Shown here piece after piece: positions 50,723 to 61,068 of a DNA stretch of 64,000 nucleotides. The notes under the pieces are model-generated. The model was not told where the DNA came from, ran no database searches, and saw nothing but the letters and a program-made list of their open reading frames with translations. The stretch comes from Halomonas sp. GT (GTDB lineage Bacteria; Pseudomonadota; Gammaproteobacteria; Pseudomonadales; Halomonadaceae): the NCBI RefSeq assembly GCF_002082565.1, contig NZ_CP020562.1:868001-932000 (forward strand), given 5' to 3'. The position numbers and the translations under genes are program-made. The number at the start of each line of letters is the position of its first letter. The first letter of the stretch is position 1.

Positions 50723-51985
50723 ATGCGTTATTACCTGCGCTCATCAGCGGTACTGCTTGCCCTGCTGCCCACAACGCTGCCTGCCATGGCGGCTGAAATT
50801 ACCATTGCCTGTGGTGATGGTGGGGCAGCAGATTTCTGCCCAACGCTGGCAGAACGGTGGGCCGACGCTAACGGCCACCAAGTGAATATTGTCACCACGC
50901 CAGCATCGGCGACTGAGAAGTTGTCGCTCTATCAGCAACTATTAGGCAGCCAATCGCAAGATGTGGATGTGCTGATGGTGGATATTGTGTGGCCAGGGCT
51001 ACTGGCCGACCACTTGGTTGACCTAAATGACTACCTGCCAGAGGGCGCGACTGACGGCTTTATTCCCTCACTGATGGATAACAATACCGTGCAGGGCAAG
51101 CTGGTGGCATTGCCGTGGTTTACGGATGCAGGGCTGCTCTATTACCGCCACGACTTGCTAGACAGATACGACGCCGAAGTGCCAGAAACTTGGCAGGCGT
51201 TGACTGACACCGCGCGGCGTATCCAACAGGCTGAGCGCGACGCAGGTAATGCGCGCATGCATGGGTTTGTATTTCAGGGGCGAGCCTATGAAGGGTTGAC
51301 CACGAATGCGTTGGAGTGGATAGCCAGCTACGGTGGCGGCACCTTTGTGAATGCTGATGGGCAAGTCACCATCAATAATCCCCAAGCTGTAGAGGCCATC
51401 ACGCTAGCAGCCTCTTGGGTGGGTGATATTAGCCCTGAGGGTGTGCGCAATTACATGGAAGAAGAAGCACGTGGGGTGTTCCAGGCGGGTAACGCCGTAT
51501 TTATGCGCAACTGGCCTTATGTCTGGTCGTTGGGGCAGGCAGATGGCACGCCCATTCAAGGCAAGTTTGGCGTCGCGCCGTTACCCCGCGGGCCCGAAGG
51601 GCAGTCTGTCGCGACGCTTGGCGGCTGGAACTGGGCGGTTTCGCGCTACTCAGAGCACCCTGACATCGCCGCTGACCTAGTGGCTTATCTCACGGCTGAG
51701 GAGCAGCAGAAAGCTCACGCCATTGAGTTTGGTCGAAATCCGACGCGGCCAGTGCTCTATGAAAATGCCGAGGTGCTGGAAGCCCATCCGTTTATTGGCG
51801 AACTTTATGAAACCGTTATGAACGGCGTACCACGTCCTGCGAGCGTTACTGGAGAAGCGTATCCACGGGTGTCTAACGCAGTGTTTAACCGCGTGCATGA
51901 TGCCCTATCCGGAGATACTTCCCCCGAACAAGCAATTCAGCAGCTCGATAGCGAGCTTGCCCGTATAGGGAGGCGTGGTTGGTAG
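50723..51985 (+). CDS. ABC sugar-binding protein (periplasmic)
   Basis: A 420-residue binding protein; ATG 50723 has GAGGTG six bases upstream. Signal peptide about 1-24 (RYYLRSSAVLLALLPTTLPAMAA). The mature part shows type-I solute-binding protein landmarks (VDVLMVDIVWPGLLADHLVDLNDYLPEG, VALPWFTDAGLLYYRHDLLDRY, AVFMRNWPYVWS, LGGWNWAVSRYSEHPDIAADLVAYL), close to trehalose/maltose-binding ThuE-like proteins. No permease or ATPase gene follows; the next gene is a LacI regulator. Confidence 0.9.
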   Translation: MRYYLRSSAVLLALLPTTLPAMAAEITIACGDGGAADFCPTLAERWADANGHQVNIVTTPASATEKLSLYQQLLGSQSQDVDVLMVDIVWPGLLADHLVDLNDYLPEGATDGFIPSLMDNNTVQGKLVALPWFTDAGLLYYRHDLLDRYDAEVPETWQALTDTARRIQQAERDAGNARMHGFVFQGRAYEGLTTNALEWIASYGGGTFVNADGQVTINNPQAVEAITLAASWVGDISPEGVRNYMEEEARGVFQAGNAVFMRNWPYVWSLGQADGTPIQGKFGVAPLPRGPEGQSVATLGGWNWAVSRYSEHPDIAADLVAYLTAEEQQKAHAIEFGRNPTRPVLYENAEVLEAHPFIGELYETVMNGVPRPASVTGEAYPRVSNAVFNRVHDALSGDTSPEQAIQQLDSELARIGRRGW

Positions 51986-52010
51986 CTGGATTTGCCGCAA
52001 TGCTTAGCGA

Positions 52011-52041
52011 TTTTTGGCACAATTTTTGGCACAATTATAAG
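52011..52041 (+). promoter_or_regulatory. Tandem 12-mer and promoter-like element before lacI-type gene
   Basis: TTTTTGGCACAA occurs twice in tandem (52011-52022, 52023-52034). The first copy supplies a TTGGCA -35 (52014-52019), which lies 16 bp from TATAAG (52036-52041). The duplication may have created or tuned this promoter. Confidence 0.5.
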
Positions 52042-52061
52042 CCGAGTCGCTGAGGCATGGC

Positions 52062-53054
52062 ATGAAACAGACCAAACAGAGCGCCCAAACGGCGACCATA
52101 CGTGAAATAGCCCGGCGGGCCGATGTATCCATTGCCTCGGTTAGTCGGGCGCTAAATGGTAAGCCTGGGCTAAGCGACGCGTTGCGGGAAAAAATTCTCA
52201 CCATCAGCCGTGAAGTGGCGTATCAACCTAGCGCAGCAGCCAGGCAACTGATTAGTGGTAAAGCTGCTGTAGTCGGTATTTCCTTGGGGCGTCAGGATAT
52301 CGAGCTGCGCCCCTACTATATTTTGCTGTATCAGCACTTAACCGTGGCACTGCACCAGCAGGGCATGGTGCCGATCTTTTTCCACCACGATCAGACGGCA
52401 GAACTGCCGGAACGGGCGGGCGCGGCTATTCTACTGGGTGAAACCGCCGAGGATGAGCGCCCCAGCTTGCTAGAAAATGTCGGCGTGCCTTTTGTACGTA
52501 TTGGCAACCCAGGGCAAGGATTTTCGGTCGCACCGGATGATGACCAAGGGTTTTATGAAATGACGCACCACCTTATTGCGCAAGGACGTCGTCAGATTGC
52601 TTTTGTTGGTGGTGAACTGGAAGTCCCTGGACCTCACAGCCGTTTAGAGGGGTACCGACGGGCGCTGGATGAAGCTGGGCTCTCTGAGCAACTAATTAGC
52701 CTGCCGCACCGCTTTAGCTCAGATTCACTAACCAGCTATCGCCATTTAAATCGTTTGTTGGCGGATACATCAAACGGCCAAACGCTGCCATTTGATGCGC
52801 TAGTATGCGCCACCGACGAGCTGGCGCTTGGCTGCGTCGCTGCGCTAGAAGACAGGGGAATCGACGTGCCTCACCAAGTCGCGGTGACCGGTTTTGATGA
52901 TCTGCCAGCGCTTGCTTCTGGGTTAACCACCATTCGCCAAGATATTGCAGCGATTGCGGCAATGAGTGTCGAGCTATTGGGCGAAGCGCTAGCAGGTAAA
53001 GCGCCCCGGCACCTATTGTTGCCGGTGACGCTTGTCATGCGGGAAACAGGGTGA
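52062..53054 (+). CDS. LacI-family transcriptional regulator
   Basis: A 330-residue repressor. The helix-turn-helix is at the start (ATIREIARRADVSIASVSRALNGKPGLSDALREKILTISREVAYQPSAAAR), with the hinge region and periplasmic-binding-like effector domain after it (about 70-330; PFDALVCATDELALGCVAALEDRGIDVP). It sits downstream of the thu-type genes; the paired GTAAACGTTTAC sites before thuA are its probable operators. Effector likely a disaccharide. Confidence 0.9.
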   Translation: MKQTKQSAQTATIREIARRADVSIASVSRALNGKPGLSDALREKILTISREVAYQPSAAARQLISGKAAVVGISLGRQDIELRPYYILLYQHLTVALHQQGMVPIFFHHDQTAELPERAGAAILLGETAEDERPSLLENVGVPFVRIGNPGQGFSVAPDDDQGFYEMTHHLIAQGRRQIAFVGGELEVPGPHSRLEGYRRALDEAGLSEQLISLPHRFSSDSLTSYRHLNRLLADTSNGQTLPFDALVCATDELALGCVAALEDRGIDVPHQVAVTGFDDLPALASGLTTIRQDIAAIAAMSVELLGEALAGKAPRHLLLPVTLVMRETG

Positions 53055-53058
53055 ACAC

Positions 53059-53466
53059 TTAACGCGGGGGCAGTTGCTCGGGGCCGAAGGCGTCAGGCAG
53101 TAGCGTTTCCATGGTATAGGTTTTTAGCACGTCGCCCTGGTGGGAAAGCACCATGATTTGCGTTTCTGGGGTGGCGAATTCACGGATGCGCTGGCGGCAG
53201 TCGCCGCAGGGTGTGCACAGGTGCTCGCCTGGTCCCATCACGTACACCTTGGCAAGCTCGCGCTGGCCAGCGGTGATCATGGCGGAAATCGCTGAGGCTT
53301 CCGCGCACAGCCCTTTGTAGTGCGCCACTTCCACGTTAGCGCCTGCAAACTGCTGCCCATCAGGGCACTCCATTACCGCGGCGACTGGATGATTGGAGTA
53401 GGGCGCATAAGCGTTGTCCAAGGTGGTCAGTAGCGTGTCAACCAGTGCCTTATCAGCTTGGCTCAT
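53059..53466 (-). CDS. cdd: Cytidine deaminase
   Basis: A 135-residue homotetramer-type enzyme. Catalytic E56 and zinc ligand C54 are in GLCAEASAI, with the other two cysteines in CTPCGDCRQ. It deaminates cytidine and deoxycytidine. It is the last gene of the deo cluster; its start lies 24 bp after deoD's stop. Confidence 0.92.
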   Translation of the reverse strand: MSQADKALVDTLLTTLDNAYAPYSNHPVAAVMECPDGQQFAGANVEVAHYKGLCAEASAISAMITAGQRELAKVYVMGPGEHLCTPCGDCRQRIREFATPETQIMVLSHQGDVLKTYTMETLLPDAFGPEQLPPR

Positions 53467-53489
53467 GGCGTTATCCTCATAAATGGCTA

Positions 53490-54215
53490 TTAGGCCTTAG
53501 CAGCGTCGTCGCGTAGTACCGTGTCTAGCGCAATCGTCATCATGTCATTGAAGGTGGTCTGGCGGTCGGCGCTGGAGAGCGACTCGCCTTTCAGGATATG
53601 GTCGGACACCGTGCAGATGGTTAGTGCGCGAGCACCAAACTCTGCTGCCACGCCGTAAAGGCCTGCCGCTTCCATTTCCACACCCACGATGCCGTAGCGC
53701 TTGAGCAGTTCGGCCATGTCGGTCTGCGGGTTGTAGAACAGATCCGCTGAGAAGATATTGCCGACTTTTACCGGTACATTCTGCGCCTTGGCGGCAGCAA
53801 CGGCGTGGCTTGTCAGCTCAAAGTCAGCGATGGCCGAGAAGTCGTGGTCATTAAAGCGCATGCGGTTCACTTTGGAGTCGGTGCAGGCACCCATGCCAAT
53901 AACCACATCACGTACATTGACGTCGTCGCGCACCGCGCCGCAGGAACCGACACGAATAATCGACTTAACGCCGTAATCGGTAATCAGCTCTTTGGCATAA
54001 ATAGACACTGACGGTATGCCCATGCCGTGGCCCATGACCGAAATTTCGCGGCCCTGGTAAGTGCCGGTATAGCCGAACATGCTGCGTACATCGTTCACCT
54101 GACGAACATTTTCCAGGTAGGTGTCGGCGATGTACTTGGCGCGCAGCGGGTCGCCGGGCATCAGAACGGTATCCGCGAAATCGCCCATTTCAGCATTGAT
54201 ATGTGGTGTTGCCAT
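53490..54215 (-). CDS. deoD: Purine nucleoside phosphorylase, hexameric type
   Basis: A 241-residue enzyme matching Deo[69 protein letters not shown] and the catalytic D in [10 protein letters not shown]. It phosphorolyses purine (deoxy)ribonucleosides. It lies 54 bp after deoB in the minus-strand deo series. Confidence 0.96.
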   Translation of the reverse strand: MATPHINAEMGDFADTVLMPGDPLRAKYIADTYLENVRQVNDVRSMFGYTGTYQGREISVMGHGMGIPSVSIYAKELITDYGVKSIIRVGSCGAVRDDVNVRDVVIGMGACTDSKVNRMRFNDHDFSAIADFELTSHAVAAAKAQNVPVKVGNIFSADLFYNPQTDMAELLKRYGIVGVEMEAAGLYGVAAEFGARALTICTVSDHILKGESLSSADRQTTFNDMMTIALDTVLRDDAAKA

Positions 54216-54269
54216 AAAACGCTCCTATTGATCGTTTTTCAATCAGATTAATTCGCTCAACGTTACGGT

Positions 54270-55514
54270 TCAGGCAGCGTTGGGTAAAAAGCTCTTGCCG
54301 TCTTCCATCGCTTCAACGGCGAAGAAGGCGGCTAACGTCTGGCCGATATCGGCAAAGGTGTCGCGCTCGCCTAGCGGGCCGGGGGCAAACCCTGCGCCAT
54401 GCACCATCACTGGCACATATTCGCGGGTGTGTTCGGTGCCTTCCCAGCTGGGGTCGCAACCGTGGTCGGCGGTGAGTAGCAGCAGGTCGTCATCGTTCAG
54501 TGCGGCAAGCAGTTCCGGCAGGCGGGCATCGAAATGCTCAAGCGCGGCGGCGTAGCCCGGCACGTCACGGCGGTGGCCGTAAACCGAATCAAAATCAACA
54601 AAGTTGGTCATGATCATAGTGGTTCGGTCGCTGGTTTCTTTCGCGGTGCGGGCTACTTCGGCGAGCGTCGCTTCCATCAGGGCATCGTGGCCGCTGGCTT
54701 TGACTTTATGGGTAATGCCGCAATGCGCGTAAATATCCGCGATCTTGCCAATCGAGACCACTTCGCCGCCCGCATCGGCCAGTTTCTGCAATACGGTGGG
54801 GCTGGGTGGCTCAACGCTGTAGTCGCGGCGGTTGCCAGTGCGGGCAAAACTGTCGCTGTCGTCGCCGTTAAACGGGCGGGCAATCACGCGGCCAATGTTG
54901 TAGGGCTCAAGCAGTTCGCGCACGGTTTCGCATAGGGCGTAGAGGCGCTCTAGACCAAAGTGTTCCTCATGGGCAGCAATCTGAAACACGGAATCTGCCG
55001 AGGTATACACAATCGGCTTGCCGCTTTGGATGTGCTCTTCGCCCAAGCGGGCGATGATCTCGGTGCCAGACGCGTGGCAGTTACCGATTACGCCGGGCAG
55101 GTCGGCTTGCTGAACGATTTTTTCCAACAGCTCGGTGGGGAAGCTGTTGGTTTTATCAAGAAAATAACCCCAGTCAAAGCGTACTGGTACGCCAGCAATT
55201 TCCCAATGGCCGGAAGGAGTGTCCTTGCCGCTGGAGATCTCTTTGGCGTGGGCGTACGCGCCTTTCAATTGAGCTGGCAGGCTAACACCTTCGGCGACGT
55301 TTCCCGTCGCGTCGCGGTGGGCGTGGAACAGGCCAAGCGCCGCCATATTCGGCAGCTTCAGGGGGCCTGAGCGCTCAGCGTTATCGGCGTCACCGCGGGC
55401 GCAGGCAGCCGCGATGTGGCCCAGGGTGTCAGCACCCTGGTCGCCGAATTTATCAGCATCGGGGGCGCTACCGATCCCAAACGAATCAAGGACTAATACA
55501 ATCGCACGACGCAT
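54270..55514 (-). CDS. deoB: Phosphopentomutase
   Basis: A 414-residue alkaline-phosphatase-superfamily mutase. [30 protein letters not shown] at the start and [22 protein letters not shown] near the end carry the metal ligands; [13 protein letters not shown] supports the phospho-Thr site. It converts (deoxy)ribose-1-phosphate to the 5-phosphate. Its ATG shares its first base with the deoA stop (TAATG), so translation is coupled. Confidence 0.96.
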   Translation of the reverse strand: MRRAIVLVLDSFGIGSAPDADKFGDQGADTLGHIAAACARGDADNAERSGPLKLPNMAALGLFHAHRDATGNVAEGVSLPAQLKGAYAHAKEISSGKDTPSGHWEIAGVPVRFDWGYFLDKTNSFPTELLEKIVQQADLPGVIGNCHASGTEIIARLGEEHIQSGKPIVYTSADSVFQIAAHEEHFGLERLYALCETVRELLEPYNIGRVIARPFNGDDSDSFARTGNRRDYSVEPPSPTVLQKLADAGGEVVSIGKIADIYAHCGITHKVKASGHDALMEATLAEVARTAKETSDRTTMIMTNFVDFDSVYGHRRDVPGYAAALEHFDARLPELLAALNDDDLLLLTADHGCDPSWEGTEHTREYVPVMVHGAGFAPGPLGERDTFADIGQTLAAFFAVEAMEDGKSFLPNAA

Positions 55515-56866
55515 TAGGCTTCTCCCCGGAAGGTGTCTTGAAGCAGTGTGTCCGCTGCGGCAGGCTCTTCGCTAAGGGTCATGGCGGCACGCAACTGAGC
55601 CGCGGCACGCTTGGCCGCATCTTCACTGCGGGCGTGAACAATGGCTAACGGGCGCTGGCTATCGACGCGATCGCCAATCTCGACAATATCGCTAAAACCG
55701 ACGCTGTGATCGACGCTAGCGTCGTTGCGCAGGCGGCCACCGCCTAGCTCGACGACGCTCATACCGACGGCACGGGTGTCGATGCGCTGTACGATGCCAC
55801 TCTGCTCAGGGTACACCGGCTGAATGACCGGTGCGGTGGCCAAGTAGCTATCTGAGCGTTCCATAAAGTCGGCGGGTCCGCCCAGCTCTCGCACCATGCG
55901 GGCGAAGACTTCGGCTGCTGCACCCGATGTGAGCGCTTTTTCCAGCTTAGTTAGGGCTTCTTCACGGTTGTTGACCAGTTTGCCAGCGATCAGCATTTCC
56001 ACCGCCAGTTCGCGGGTGACCTGCATAACGCGGCTGTTGGCACGTTCGCCGCGTAGCAGGGCTAAGGTCTCGACGATTTCGACTGCGTTGCCAGCGCAAG
56101 GGGCCAACGGCTGGCTCATGTCAGTGAGCAGGGCAGTGGTCGGCGTGCCGGCTTGGGTTGCCACGTTGGCGATGCTTTTGGCTAGCTCGCGGGATTTTTC
56201 CGGCGTAGGCATAAAAGCGCCGCTGCCGACCTTAACGTCCATTACTAAGGCGTCTAAACCAGAAGCCAGCTTTTTACCCAGAATAGAGGCAGTAATCAGT
56301 GGAATGGATTCCACGGTGGCGGTCACATCACGCACGCCGTAAATGCGTTTATCGGCGGGGGCTAGGTTGCCTGTTTGGCCGATAATCGCTACACCGGTGG
56401 ACTTCACCACACTGCTAAAGCGTTCTGGCGCTGGGTAGGGGTCGTAACCGGGGATCGACTCCAGCTTGTCCAGCGTGCCGCCGGTGTGGCCAAGGCCACG
56501 ACCTGAAATCATCGGCACAAACGCGCCGCAAGCGGCTACCCAGGGGCCTAGCACCAACGACACTAAATCACCAACGCCGCCGGTAGAGTGTTTATCGACA
56601 ATCGGGCCGGGCAGGTTGAGAGAATCCCACTGCATGACATGGCCAGAGTCTCTGGTCGCTGTGGTCAGTGCGACGACTTCTTCACGGCTCATGCCATTTA
56701 AGAACACCGCCATGGTGAAGGCACCAATCTGGGCATCGCTGATGCGATCATCGGCAATGCCCTGCACGAAGGCTTTGATCTCTTCCGCGGGTAGCGGCTG
56801 ACTATCGCGCTTCAGGCGAATCAGTTCCTGAGGTAGGAGAGCGTGATGAGAAGCGGTAGATGACAT
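55514..56866 (-). CDS. deoA: Thymidine phosphorylase
   Basis: A 450-residue enzyme. [71 protein letters not shown] and [10 protein letters not shown] are the family signatures. It phosphorolyses thymidine to thymine and deoxyribose-1-phosphate. It begins directly after the deoC stop and overlaps deoB by one base. Confidence 0.96.
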   Translation of the reverse strand: MSSTASHHALLPQELIRLKRDSQPLPAEEIKAFVQGIADDRISDAQIGAFTMAVFLNGMSREEVVALTTATRDSGHVMQWDSLNLPGPIVDKHSTGGVGDLVSLVLGPWVAACGAFVPMISGRGLGHTGGTLDKLESIPGYDPYPAPERFSSVVKSTGVAIIGQTGNLAPADKRIYGVRDVTATVESIPLITASILGKKLASGLDALVMDVKVGSGAFMPTPEKSRELAKSIANVATQAGTPTTALLTDMSQPLAPCAGNAVEIVETLALLRGERANSRVMQVTRELAVEMLIAGKLVNNREEALTKLEKALTSGAAAEVFARMVRELGGPADFMERSDSYLATAPVIQPVYPEQSGIVQRIDTRAVGMSVVELGGGRLRNDASVDHSVGFSDIVEIGDRVDSQRPLAIVHARSEDAAKRAAAQLRAAMTLSEEPAAADTLLQDTFRGEA

Positions 56867-57685
56867 TTAGTAGCCTCCGTTAGTCGTTGAAAGCGGGGCG
56901 GTTTGTGGGGCGCCGCTTAGCGTATTCAATAAATTACCCAGCAGGCTGGAGGCACCAAACCGGAAGTGCTCAGGCGTTACCCACTGCGCGCCCATAATGT
57001 TAGTAGCAAGTGCGAGATAATCGGCGGCTTCTTCGATGGTGCGCACGCCACCAGCGGCTTTAAACCCGACATCTTCACCGCTGGCTTTAATCGCGTTGAG
57101 CATGATCTCGGCGGCTTCCAAGGTGGCGTTTGTGTCGACTTTGCCTGTCGATGTTTTAATAAAGTCAGCGCCGCCTTCAATAGCCAGTTCACTGGCACGC
57201 TTGATAAGCGCGGGATCTTTGAGTTCACCCGATTCAATGATGACTTTTAAGCGTGCTTGACCGGCGCAGGCGGCTTTACACATTTCGACCAATTCAAGAC
57301 CGGTTGCTTCATCGCCTGCCATTAATGCGCGGTAGGGGAAGACCACATCGACTTCATCGGCACCGGAAGCGACAGCGTCGCGGGTTTCACGGGCGGCGCC
57401 CATGATGTCGTCACTGCCGTCTGGGAAGTTGGTAACCGTGGCAATTTTAACGTGGTCATTGAGTTTGTGAGCGGTTAGCGCGCGCTGCGCGGTAACCACA
57501 AATTGCGGATAAACGCATACCGCTGCTGGGTTGCCAAAGGGTGTTTTAACTTGCTGGCAGAGCGCCTCAATCGTGCTGTCGGTGTCGCTGTCGTTCAGGC
57601 TCGTTAGATCCATGAGGGTGAGTGCTTGGCGGGCAGCTTGGGTAAGTTGGGCTTGAGTATGCTCAGAGGAGGCAGTCGCAGTCAT
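56867..57685 (-). CDS. deoC: Deoxyribose-phosphate aldolase
   Basis: A 272-residue class-I aldolase. The Schiff-base lysine is in [11 protein letters not shown], the proton-relay lysine in [12 protein letters not shown], and [12 protein letters not shown] and [12 protein letters not shown] are typical of DeoC. It splits deoxyribose-5-phosphate into glyceraldehyde-3-phosphate and acetaldehyde. It is the first catabolic gene after nupC, with a terminator-like hairpin in between. Confidence 0.96.
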   Translation of the reverse strand: MTATASSEHTQAQLTQAARQALTLMDLTSLNDSDTDSTIEALCQQVKTPFGNPAAVCVYPQFVVTAQRALTAHKLNDHVKIATVTNFPDGSDDIMGAARETRDAVASGADEVDVVFPYRALMAGDEATGLELVEMCKAACAGQARLKVIIESGELKDPALIKRASELAIEGGADFIKTSTGKVDTNATLEAAEIMLNAIKASGEDVGFKAAGGVRTIEEAADYLALATNIMGAQWVTPEHFRFGASSLLGNLLNTLSGAPQTAPLSTTNGGY

Positions 57686-57716
57686 GGAGTTCTCGCAAAT
57701 TAATAAAAGACAAAAC

Positions 57717-57743
57717 GGGCACTGCGTGAAAAAAGCAGCGCCC
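57717..57743 (-). terminator. Attenuator-like hairpin between nupC and deoC
   Basis: On the minus strand GGGCGCTGC (57743-57735) pairs with GCAGTGCCC (57725-57717) with one mismatch, followed by GTTTTGTCTTTT. It lies in the 83-bp gap between nupC and deoC and could end part of the tsx-nupC transcript. Confidence 0.65.
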
Positions 57744-57768
57744 GTTGCATAGTGTTGTGCTCGCTGCG

Positions 57769-59052
57769 TTAAGCCGTGGCGCTACTCAACGCAATAAAGA
57801 AGCCTGCAATTGAGGCCGACATTAGGTTAGAGAGTGTACCGGCCAATACGGCCTTCACGCCAAAACGGGCAATCTCTTTGCGGCGAGTAGGGGCAATGCT
57901 GCCTAAGCCGCCCAGCAAAATGGCAATGGATGACAGGTTGGCAAAGCCACACAACGCAAAGGAAAGAATCGCCATGGTGTGCGGCGTCATCATTTGACCC
58001 GTGGCGGCCACCACCTGTTCCCCATCAATGTAGGGAGCCAAATTGATAAAGGCCACAAACTCATTCACCACCAGTTTTTGACCTATGAACGAACCCGCCA
58101 GCGTGGCTTCTTCCCAAGGGACGCCAAGTAAGAAGGCAAGCGGTGCAAACAGCCAGCCAAGAATCAGTTCAAGGCTAAGTGATTCAAAGCCAAACCAACC
58201 GCCAATGCCGCCCAAAATACCGTTAATCAGGGCAATAAGTGCAATAAATGCGAGCAGCATGGCACCGACGTTGGCGGCAAGCTTCATGCCAGACGTAGCG
58301 CCCGCTGCGGCTGCATCCAATACGTTGGCGGGTTTGTCTTCCTGCTCTTTAAGCTCTTCTTCTACTTTTGAAACGCTGTCGCTATCCGTCGCGTCTTGAG
58401 TTTCAGGCATGATAAGTTTGGCAAACAGTAGGCCACCCGGTGCCGCCATAAACGAAGCGGCGACCAAGTATTCCATGGGGATACCCAGCGCGGCGTAGCC
58501 CGCCAGTACCGAACCGGCCACCGATGCCAGGCCCCCGCACATCACTGCAAATAGCTGAGAAGGCGTCATGCGGGCGATAAACGGACGTACCACCAAAGGC
58601 GCTTCGGTTTGGCCAACAAAGATATTTGCCGTGGCAGAAAGGGATTCAGTACGTGAGGTACCGAGTGCTTTTTGCAGCGCGCCGCCTAAAATCCGAATAA
58701 CCCATTGCATGATGCCTATGTAGTAAAGTACCGCGATGAGCGACGAGAAAAAGATAATCACTGGCAGTACTTTTATAGCAAAAACAAAGCCGACGTTATC
58801 GACATCGGCTAAGCCGCCAAATAGAAAGCCAATGCCGTCATTGGCGTAGACCAATACTTGGCTAACGCCGGACGAAATGGCTTGCAGGACTGCTTGGCCA
58901 AAGGGCACATAAAGTACAAATGCACCAATACTCGCCTGAATGGCAAACGCGCCAAGCACGGTGCGCAGCCGAATGGATTTACGGTCGTAAGAGAAGATAA
59001 GTGCGATGGTTACCAACGTAACCATGCCTACCAAGCTCATGATGAGAGTCAT
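57769..59052 (-). CDS. nupC: NupC-type concentrative nucleoside transporter
   Basis: A 427-residue membrane protein. [49 protein letters not shown] and [23 protein letters not shown] match the CNT family, with about 10 membrane segments. It imports nucleosides using a proton or sodium gradient. A charged cytoplasmic loop ([31 protein letters not shown]) is longer than in E. coli NupC. It follows the tsx-type gene by 33 bp. Confidence 0.93.
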   Translation of the reverse strand: MTLIMSLVGMVTLVTIALIFSYDRKSIRLRTVLGAFAIQASIGAFVLYVPFGQAVLQAISSGVSQVLVYANDGIGFLFGGLADVDNVGFVFAIKVLPVIIFFSSLIAVLYYIGIMQWVIRILGGALQKALGTSRTESLSATANIFVGQTEAPLVVRPFIARMTPSQLFAVMCGGLASVAGSVLAGYAALGIPMEYLVAASFMAAPGGLLFAKLIMPETQDATDSDSVSKVEEELKEQEDKPANVLDAAAAGATSGMKLAANVGAMLLAFIALIALINGILGGIGGWFGFESLSLELILGWLFAPLAFLLGVPWEEATLAGSFIGQKLVVNEFVAFINLAPYIDGEQVVAATGQMMTPHTMAILSFALCGFANLSSIAILLGGLGSIAPTRRKEIARFGVKAVLAGTLSNLMSASIAGFFIALSSATA

Positions 59053-59085
59053 GTGGGTACCTTCCGAGCGTGTGAAGTGAAGCGA

Positions 59086-59928
59086 TTACAGTAAGTTTAA
59101 TTTTACTGAGTAAATCATCGCATTTTGGTAAGCGTTCGGAGTACCCAGCTTATTGTCTGAGTAGCGATACTGCACGCCGGTGGTAATCAGCTCAGAAGGG
59201 TGCCACCACAAGCTAAGCGCGCCGTTAGTGCCCACGCTGCCCGCTTTACCGCCCACGTAGTTTTGTTCCAGGTACTCGTCGTCACGGCCAAAGGTTTGTT
59301 CATGCCAGTTAGTGACACTGAAGTTCTGGTTGAGTGCTGAGAAGTCATAACCTGCTACCCAGCCTGCCATAAAGCCATTCATGCCAGTGTAGCCGTCGCT
59401 CTGTACACGCGCTGCGCCAATAAACGGTTTGAGCCATAGGCCGTTGTCGAACGTCGTGCGGTAGCCTAGACCGAGAATTTGATCCTGCTCGCGAGCGTTG
59501 AAACCATAATCGCGGAAGTCGTACAGGTGCGCGTAGATCGATAGCGGGCTGTCGCCTAAATAAATATGCGAGGTGACTTTTCCTGCGGTACGAAAGTTGT
59601 CTTTACCGCCGCTTGATTCGTCAAACTGATCGTTGGTTGGGTTCTCGAAATCGAAGAAACCGTAGAATTCACCCCAGCTGTAACCTACGCCGCCTTCAAT
59701 TTCTACAAACGTGAAATCACTTTTTGCTGCGTTATTAGCAGTACGCGCTTCAGTGCCGCTAGACCAATCCAAGTAGTTCACCGAAACGTTGGCAAACGAC
59801 CAAAGAGGAGTCATTGGTGAAGAGGGGGTGTCGCTTGCTAACGCAGGGGTTACCAGCGCGGAGCTAGCCAGCAAAACGCCAGCGCCAAGCGTGACGAAAG
59901 AAGAACGAGAAAGGGTTTGAGCAGTCAT
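59086..59928 (-). CDS. tsx: Tsx-like nucleoside-specific outer-membrane channel
   Basis: A 280-residue protein; ATG 59928 is chosen with TTGAGG upstream and begins a clean signal peptide (TLSRSSFVTLGAGVLLASSALVTPALA). The mature chain has the Tsx/OmpK features WSFANVSVNYLDWSSGTE, EGGVGYSWGEFYGFFDFEN and a C-terminal aromatic strand (QNAMIYSVKLNLL). It should let nucleosides cross the outer membrane. It is first in the deo series, and the DeoR operator precedes it. Confidence 0.9.
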   Translation of the reverse strand: MTAQTLSRSSFVTLGAGVLLASSALVTPALASDTPSSPMTPLWSFANVSVNYLDWSSGTEARTANNAAKSDFTFVEIEGGVGYSWGEFYGFFDFENPTNDQFDESSGGKDNFRTAGKVTSHIYLGDSPLSIYAHLYDFRDYGFNAREQDQILGLGYRTTFDNGLWLKPFIGAARVQSDGYTGMNGFMAGWVAGYDFSALNQNFSVTNWHEQTFGRDDEYLEQNYVGGKAGSVGTNGALSLWWHPSELITTGVQYRYSDNKLGTPNAYQNAMIYSVKLNLL

Positions 59929-59973
59929 GAAAGCCTCAACAAGGTTGTTATGAGTCGTGTGGGCTGGCAGTAA

Positions 59974-59989
59974 TGTTAAAATTATAACA
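59974..59989. promoter_or_regulatory. DeoR operator
   Basis: TGTTAAAATTATAACA matches 14 of 16 bases of the E. coli DeoR operator TGTTAGAATTCTAACA. It lies between tsx (minus) and deoR (plus). An overlapping palindrome ATAACA-TTGAG-TGTTAT (59984-60000) adds a possible second half-site arrangement. Confidence 0.8.
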
Positions 59990-60188
59990 TTGAGTGTTAT
60001 TTTTTTAACGTTGATTTGCAAGTATTACGACATCAACGCTATGTATATGTGATATGACTTTCAAATAGCCAAAGGGCGGCCTCTGACAGTGGAAATATCA
60101 TGGGGGCTGGCTCAGCATAGGCCTTGGATACCCGCTAACCGCTGATAACAAATAACATCTGAACTTGGGATTAAAGGAGAGGTTTGCT

Positions 60189-60956
60189 ATGAATGACCGA
60201 AGCGCTCAGCGTTTGGCAATGTTGCAAGAAGCGCTTGCCAGTGGGGGAACATTGCATCTACGCGATGCTGCTGAGCTGTGCGGTGTTTCTGAAATGACGA
60301 TCCGTCGGGACGTTACTACGCAGCCTTCGGCGATTAGCTTGTTGGGCGGTCGGTTAGTCATGGCAAACTACCCTGGCGTAACGCCGGTGTATGATCTGAC
60401 TGAGCAACAGGCGAGCCATTATCAGATCAAACACCGCCTCTGTCAGCGAGTAGCCAGCTTTATCGAAGACGGCGATACGCTCTTTATTGACTGCGGTTCA
60501 ACGTTGATTCCGTTACTTAGTCAGTTGAGCCATTTCCGCGAGCTTACTGTGGTGACGTATGCCCTTAATGTGGCTAATTCAGTGGCCGCGTTGCCTAATG
60601 TGCGGCTAGTGCTGCTAGGGGGGCTGTTTTATGCCTCATCGCAATCGTTTGGCAGTGATGGTATGCGTGCTGCCATTGAGCGTTTAGGCATTAATAAAGC
60701 ACTGATCTCTGCGGCTGGGGTAGATTGCGAAAGGGGCGTTAGCTGTTTTCATTTTCATGAGGTGGCGCCAAAACAGGCTGCCATTGCGACCGCTATGCAA
60801 CGTTTGTTGGTTGTTGATGCCAGCAAATTTGGCTTAGTTCGCCCAGCCTATTTTGCCGCGTTATCCGATTTTGATATTGTCGTAACCGACGATGAGCATG
60901 CACCTAAATTACAAGATTGCCTTCCCCAGGCATCGCTTAGCGTGACTGTCACCTAA
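60189..60956 (+). CDS. deoR: DeoR, deo operon repressor
   Basis: A 255-residue regulator; ATG 60189 has AAAGGAGAGG upstream. It aligns by eye with E. coli DeoR across its length: LHLRDAAELCGVSEMTIRRDV (HTH), LFIDCGSTLIPLL, ALNVANSVAALPNVRLVLLGG, ISAAGVDCERGVSCF, LLVVDASKFGLVRPAYFAAL and FDIVVTD. The inducer of E. coli DeoR is deoxyribose-5-phosphate. It is divergent from tsx-nupC-deo and an almost canonical operator lies between them. Confidence 0.93.
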   Translation: MNDRSAQRLAMLQEALASGGTLHLRDAAELCGVSEMTIRRDVTTQPSAISLLGGRLVMANYPGVTPVYDLTEQQASHYQIKHRLCQRVASFIEDGDTLFIDCGSTLIPLLSQLSHFRELTVVTYALNVANSVAALPNVRLVLLGGLFYASSQSFGSDGMRAAIERLGINKALISAAGVDCERGVSCFHFHEVAPKQAAIATAMQRLLVVDASKFGLVRPAYFAALSDFDIVVTDDEHAPKLQDCLPQASLSVTVT

Positions 60957-61000
60957 CATATTCTGAAGCATTCAGGGTGCGGCAAAGCGTCTCTTTCTGA

Positions 61001-61014
61001 TTGATCCAGATCAA
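61001..61014. promoter_or_regulatory. FNR/ANR box upstream of cyoA
   Basis: TTGATCCAGATCAA fits the FNR/ANR consensus TTGAT-N4-ATCAA without mismatch. It is centred about 222 bp before the cyoA start. ANR represses cyo in Pseudomonas when oxygen is low; the same is inferred here. Confidence 0.75.
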
Positions 61015-61068
61015 TAGAAAATACTTTAGTCTTAGTTTATGCATGCGTGGCGTGTATGAGCTATGGCT

